NCBI GenBank assembly: GCA_020431545.1
Contig: JAGQIB010000035.1
Span: forward strand, 1-8,453
From: Gemmatimonadota bacterium
Lineage (GTDB): Bacteria; ARS69
Length of the DNA stretch: 8,453 nt
Direction: 5' to 3'
In this document: piece by piece, positions 5,676-8,453 of the stretch
How the letters are laid out: each line of letters begins with the position of its first letter
Position numbering within the stretch: position 1 is the first letter of the stretch
The notes under the pieces: model-generated
Database searches by the model: none
What the model saw: only the letters and a program-made list of their open reading frames with translations
What the model was told of the DNA's origin: nothing
Translations under genes and position numbers: made by a program

Positions 5676-7202
5676 ATGACCGAGAGCCTCACCCGACGCT
5701 CCGCCGGCGCCGCGCTCTGGACCGCGTCCGGCGCGATCGCGAAGATCGTCCTCAAGCTCGGGGTGCTCGGCGTGCTCGCGCGACTCGTGGAGCCGCGCGA
5801 ATTCGGATTGGTGGCATCCGCGCTCATCATCATCGACTTCTTCCAGATCTTCGTGCGGGTCGGAGTGGGGCCCGTGATCGTGCAGCGGCGCGAGCTCACG
5901 GAGCGACACATCCGCACCGCGTTCTGGATCTCGGTGGCGTTCGGCGTGGCATTTCCGATCGTGACCACGCTCGTGGCGCCGGCCCTCGCGCACGGACTGT
6001 TCCGCTCGGAGACGCTCGGCCGCGTGCTGGTCTGGGCCGCGCTCGTGCTGCCCTTTCACAGTCTCGCCGTGGTGCCGCTCGCACTTCTGCAGCGTGATCT
6101 GAAGTTCGCGGCGATCGTGCGCCTCGAGACGATCGCGTACGCGCTCGGGTTCGCCGCGGTGTCGATCGCGCTCGCGGTGCGCGGATTCGGCGTGTGGGCG
6201 CTCGTGGCCGGGCACCTCGCCGAAGCCGTGTTGCTCTGCGTGCTCGCGCTGTCGACGCGCTCCTTCCCGAAGCGTCCGATCCGCGACCTCCAGGCGGCGC
6301 GCGAGATCGCGTTCTTCGGCAGCGGTTTCGCGGTCGCGCGCGGTGCGAACTGGCTGGCGCTCGCCGGCGACAAGTGGGTGGTCGGCCGCTGGCTCGGCCA
6401 GGCGTCGCTCGGTCTGTACAAGTACGCCTACGAGCTCGCGACGCTTCCCGGCAATCTGCTCGGACAGGTCCTCGACCGCGTGCTGTTCCCGGCGATGGCG
6501 CGCGTCCAGGACGATCCGATTCGCCTCGCGCGCGCGTACCGGGGCGGGCTCGCGCTCGTGGGCTGCGCGGTGTGGCCGGCGTCGCTGCTGATCGTGGCGC
6601 TCGCGGACGAGCTCGTGGCCGCGCTGCTCGGCCCGAACTGGGCGGCGGTGGCGGACCCCCTGCGCATCCTCGCGGCCGCCGCGATCCTCCGCTCCGGTCT
6701 CAAGCTCACGGACTCGCTCGTCCGGGCCACCGGTGCCGTGTACCGGCGCGCGTGGCGCCAGATCGGCTACGCGATCGCGATCCTGGCCGGCGCCTACGGT
6801 GGCGCGTTCTTCGGCCTGCGCGGCGCCGCGGTCGGAGTGGTGGGCGGCGCGGTGGTGGGGTGGGGGCTCATGCTGCATCTCGGCGTCTCGCTCACCGGAC
6901 TGCGTGGCCGCGATTCCCTCGCCGCGACGTTCCGGGCCCTGCCCCTCGGGCTGATCGCGGGCGGACTCGCGCTCGGCGTGCGGGTGCTGCTGGCGCCGCT
7001 CGCCTGGCCCGCCGTGATCGTGCTCGTCTCCGCGGCGATGGTGGCGGGGGCGGGCGTGGCCACGTGCGCGCTGACCTGGCCGCGTCTGTTCCTCGGCGCC
7101 GACGCGCTCGCGGTGGTTCGCGGCACACTCGGCGCTCTCCCCCGTCGGCCGCGCCTGTTGCGACGCATCCTCGCGTCGCCCGCCTCCGCCGCCCGCGCCT
7201 GA
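5676..7202 (+). CDS. Polysaccharide flippase, Wzx/PST type (MOP superfamily)
   Basis: A 508-residue integral inner-membrane protein with about 12 or more hydrophobic helices, roughly at 15-37, 42-62, 80-103, 113-135, 150-170, 172-193, 288-312, 322-340, 360-378, 380-402, 415-435 and 438-462. The N-terminal stretch (SAGAALWTASGAIAKIVLKLGVLGVLARLVEPREFGLVASALIIIDF when read as overlapping short segments 9-28 and 29-55) has the look of the WzxC and Polysacc_synt_3 families. The interior segment GDKWVVGRWLGQASLGLYKYAYELATLP (residues about 230-257) carries the family's usual pattern after the first six helices. Such proteins flip lipid-linked oligosaccharide repeat units to the periplasmic face for O-antigen, capsule or exopolysaccharide assembly. 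The ATG lies 7 nt after the sulfotransferase stop with an AGGG just upstream, so the two are almost surely one operon. No glycosyltransferase or polymerase gene is in view. The basic C-terminal tail (RRPRLLRRI) is probably cytoplasmic. Confidence 0.9.
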   Translation: MTESLTRRSAGAALWTASGAIAKIVLKLGVLGVLARLVEPREFGLVASALIIIDFFQIFVRVGVGPVIVQRRELTERHIRTAFWISVAFGVAFPIVTTLVAPALAHGLFRSETLGRVLVWAALVLPFHSLAVVPLALLQRDLKFAAIVRLETIAYALGFAAVSIALAVRGFGVWALVAGHLAEAVLLCVLALSTRSFPKRPIRDLQAAREIAFFGSGFAVARGANWLALAGDKWVVGRWLGQASLGLYKYAYELATLPGNLLGQVLDRVLFPAMARVQDDPIRLARAYRGGLALVGCAVWPASLLIVALADELVAALLGPNWAAVADPLRILAAAAILRSGLKLTDSLVRATGAVYRRAWRQIGYAIAILAGAYGGAFFGLRGAAVGVVGGAVVGWGLMLHLGVSLTGLRGRDSLAATFRALPLGLIAGGLALGVRVLLAPLAWPAVIVLVSAAMVAGAGVATCALTWPRLFLGADALAVVRGTLGALPRRPRLLRRILASPASAARA

Positions 7203-7248
7203 CGCCTCGCTTGCGGGCCGTCCGGCCGCGGACTGGACGCCCTCGATC

Positions 7249-7269
7249 TCCGGTGAGACCATGACCGGA
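7249..7269 (+). repeat. Inverted repeat immediately upstream of the holA ribosome site
   Basis: TCCGGT (7249-7254) and ACCGGA (7264-7269) form a perfect 6-bp inverted repeat with a 9-nt loop. It ends three nt before the GGAGG (7272-7276) of the following gene. It could be a small leader hairpin, or chance in GC-rich DNA. The remaining 81-bp gap (7203-7283) shows no clear terminator with a T-tract. Confidence 0.35.
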
Positions 7270-7283
7270 TCGGAGGGGAGCAC

Positions 7284-8396
7284 GTGGCGATCGAAGGCGC
7301 GCGGGAACTGGCCGCCGAGCTGAAGGCCATCGAGCAGGGCAAGGGACGCCCGGTCTATCTCGTGTTCGGGAGCGAGTCGTACCTCGTGCGCGAGAGCGCC
7401 GATGCGCTCGCGGCCGCACTCGGGCGGGCGACCGGCGCCGACGTGGCCCGCGTGGACGCGACCGGCAAGTCCGTGGAGGCGGTGCTCGAGCCCGTGACGG
7501 CGCTGTCGTTGTTCTCCTCGGCGCAGATCGCGCTGGTGCGGAACTTCGCGCATCTCCTCACCGGCGACGACGCGGACCGCCTGCTCCACGGCATCGACGT
7601 CGGCGTCGGCGAGGGCTCGGCCCTCGTGCTGGTGGCCACCGGCGCCACTCCGGCCGACAAGATCGACAAGCGCGTGAAAGGGTACAAGGGACTCGCGAAG
7701 CGCGGCGTGGTGCTCGAGATGAACACGCAGAAGCCCGAGGATCTCGCGGACTGGATGCGTCGCAAGGCCACGGACGCCGGACTGAAGCTGCCCGCGAACG
7801 CGTCGGAGCTGCTGCTCGCGCGCGTGGGTCCGGACATGGGGCTGCTCAAGGGCGAGCTCGACAAGGCGATCCTGTTCTGCCACGGGCGCGATCGCATCGA
7901 CGTCTCGGACCTCGAGATGCTCGTGGGCAAGTCGCGCGAGGACGCGGTGTGGGACGTCACGGAGGCGGTCTCCCGCGGTGACGCGCGCGGCGCGCTCACG
8001 ATCCTCGAGGATCTCGTGACCACGGGCACGTTCCCGCTGGTGGTGCTCGCGCTGCTCGTCCGCCAGACCCGGCACCTCCTGCAGGCGCGCCTGCTCTGGG
8101 ACGCGGCCGGCAATCCGCCGTTCGGCGACATGCGCTCGTTCCAGTCCCGGGTGGGACCGAGGGTGCCGAAGGGTGCGTTCGGCGGCGGTCCCGACGACGT
8201 CACCACGATCCATCCGTTCGCGTCGTACAAGCGATTCGAGGCCGCGCGCGAACAGGACGCACGGGAGCTGCGCGATCAGCTCTCGCGACTGCGGCGCGCG
8301 GACCGCGACGCCAAGACCGGCGCCGCCGCCGGCGCGCACGAGGTCGTGCAGGAGCTGCTGCTCGATCTCGCGGCGCGCGCAAGGAACGTCGCGTGA
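7284..8396 (+). CDS. holA: DNA polymerase III subunit delta
   Basis: A 370-residue protein, slightly longer than the usual 330-350. The delta subunit opens the beta sliding clamp as part of the clamp loader with DnaX and delta'. Family features run in order: PVYLVFGSESYLV (23-35) at the start of the P-loop-less AAA+ domain, ALVRNFAHLL in the beta-contacting region, LVLVATG and the basic DKRVKGYKGL stretch, GVVLEMNTQKPEDLADWM, then LPANASELLLARVGPDMGLLKGELDKAILF. The collar domain follows from VGKSREDAVWDVTEAVSRGD to LALLVRQTRHLLQARLL. No Walker A is present, as expected for delta. GTG at 7284 is chosen because GGAGG (7272-7276) lies seven nt upstream; an ATG at 7261 is out of frame. The TGA overlaps the GTG of the next gene, a probable delta' subunit. 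It is co-oriented with the flippase gene 81 bp upstream but unrelated in function. Confidence 0.93.
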   Translation: MAIEGARELAAELKAIEQGKGRPVYLVFGSESYLVRESADALAAALGRATGADVARVDATGKSVEAVLEPVTALSLFSSAQIALVRNFAHLLTGDDADRLLHGIDVGVGEGSALVLVATGATPADKIDKRVKGYKGLAKRGVVLEMNTQKPEDLADWMRRKATDAGLKLPANASELLLARVGPDMGLLKGELDKAILFCHGRDRIDVSDLEMLVGKSREDAVWDVTEAVSRGDARGALTILEDLVTTGTFPLVVLALLVRQTRHLLQARLLWDAAGNPPFGDMRSFQSRVGPRVPKGAFGGGPDDVTTIHPFASYKRFEAAREQDARELRDQLSRLRRADRDAKTGAAAGAHEVVQELLLDLAARARNVA

Positions 8397-8453
8397 CGCT
8401 CGATCGCATTCGCGGCCACGAGGCCGTGCGCGAGCAGCTCCGCGCCGCGCGCG
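8393..8453 (+). CDS. holB: Probable DNA polymerase III subunit delta' (5' end only)
   Basis: The GTG at 8393 overlaps the holA stop (GTGA) and is preceded by AAGGA seven nt upstream. Only 20 codons are inside the window, reading MTLDRIRGHEAVREQLRAAR. This resembles the opening of delta' and DnaX proteins, where a short acidic/hydrophobic lead and G-H/Q-x-x-x-x-x-L precede the P-loop domain. Next to holA, delta' is the more likely of the two. The call rests on a very short segment, so dnaX or another AAA+ clamp-loader-like ATPase (RuvB/RarA type) remains possible. Confidence 0.6.
   Translation, partial: MTLDRIRGHEAVREQLRAAR

Noticed and set aside
3932..5968. A 678-codon minus-strand frame across the amidase, intergenic region, sulfotransferase and flippase start
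   Set aside because: It is antisense to strongly supported genes, and the composition shifts with the underlying gene, so it is a coding-bias artefact.
7261..7323. 20-codon open frame starting at ATG 7261
   Set aside because: It overlaps the holA ribosome site and start in another frame, has no ribosome site of its own and encodes nothing recognisable.
5214..8339. A 1041-codon open frame on the minus strand opposite the sulfotransferase, flippase and holA genes
   Set aside because: It crosses three well-supported genes and two gene boundaries. Its product is Arg/Ala/His/Glu-rich without any domain, as expected when G/C-ending codons leave few stops on the opposite strand.

Overview
This is a G+C-rich window (about two thirds or more G+C by eye) from a bacterium with densely packed genes and a strong preference for G or C at third codon positions. 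A periplasmic AMIN-type cell wall amidase, a secreted multiheme cytochrome c and a Wzx-type polysaccharide flippase with a sulfotransferase all point to a Gram-negative (diderm) cell. The style fits high-GC lineages such as Candidatus Eisenbacteria, Gemmatimonadota or Myxococcota, but nothing here fixes the phylum. I see no tRNA, rRNA, CRISPR array, insertion sequence or phage gene.

Left part, minus strand (1-2210): a Crp/Fnr-type regulator lies upstream of, and reads in the same direction as, a secreted pentaheme cytochrome c whose 3' end is cut by the window edge. The regulator keeps the FNR-like N-terminal CxxC and the central cysteine, so the pair looks like a redox- or respiration-linked unit. 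A 193-bp region (2211-2403) separates it from a divergent stand-alone two-CBS-domain protein (2404-2874), which ends at a GC-rich hairpin. The region also holds a clear 16-bp dyad just upstream of the regulator start.

Middle (2989-4400): an N-acetylmuramoyl-L-alanine amidase (AMIN, Amidase_3, LysM) with its own promoter-like sequence (a perfect TTGACA) and a strong Shine-Dalgarno before a GTG start.

Right part, plus strand (4550-8453): a PAPS-dependent-type sulfotransferase with an odd low-complexity N-terminus is followed after 7 nt by a Wzx/PST-family flippase, presumably a surface-polysaccharide pair. About 80 bp later comes the DNA polymerase III delta subunit (holA). Its stop codon overlaps the GTG of what looks like the delta' subunit (holB), cut by the right edge, so two clamp-loader subunits appear translationally coupled.

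Most of the window is recognisable housekeeping and envelope biology. I do not see a convincing undescribed system. The points most worth a second look are the possible Cys3His iron-sulfur ligand set in the Crp/Fnr protein, the dyad in the divergent control region, the sulfotransferase-flippase pair and the holA-holB overlap.
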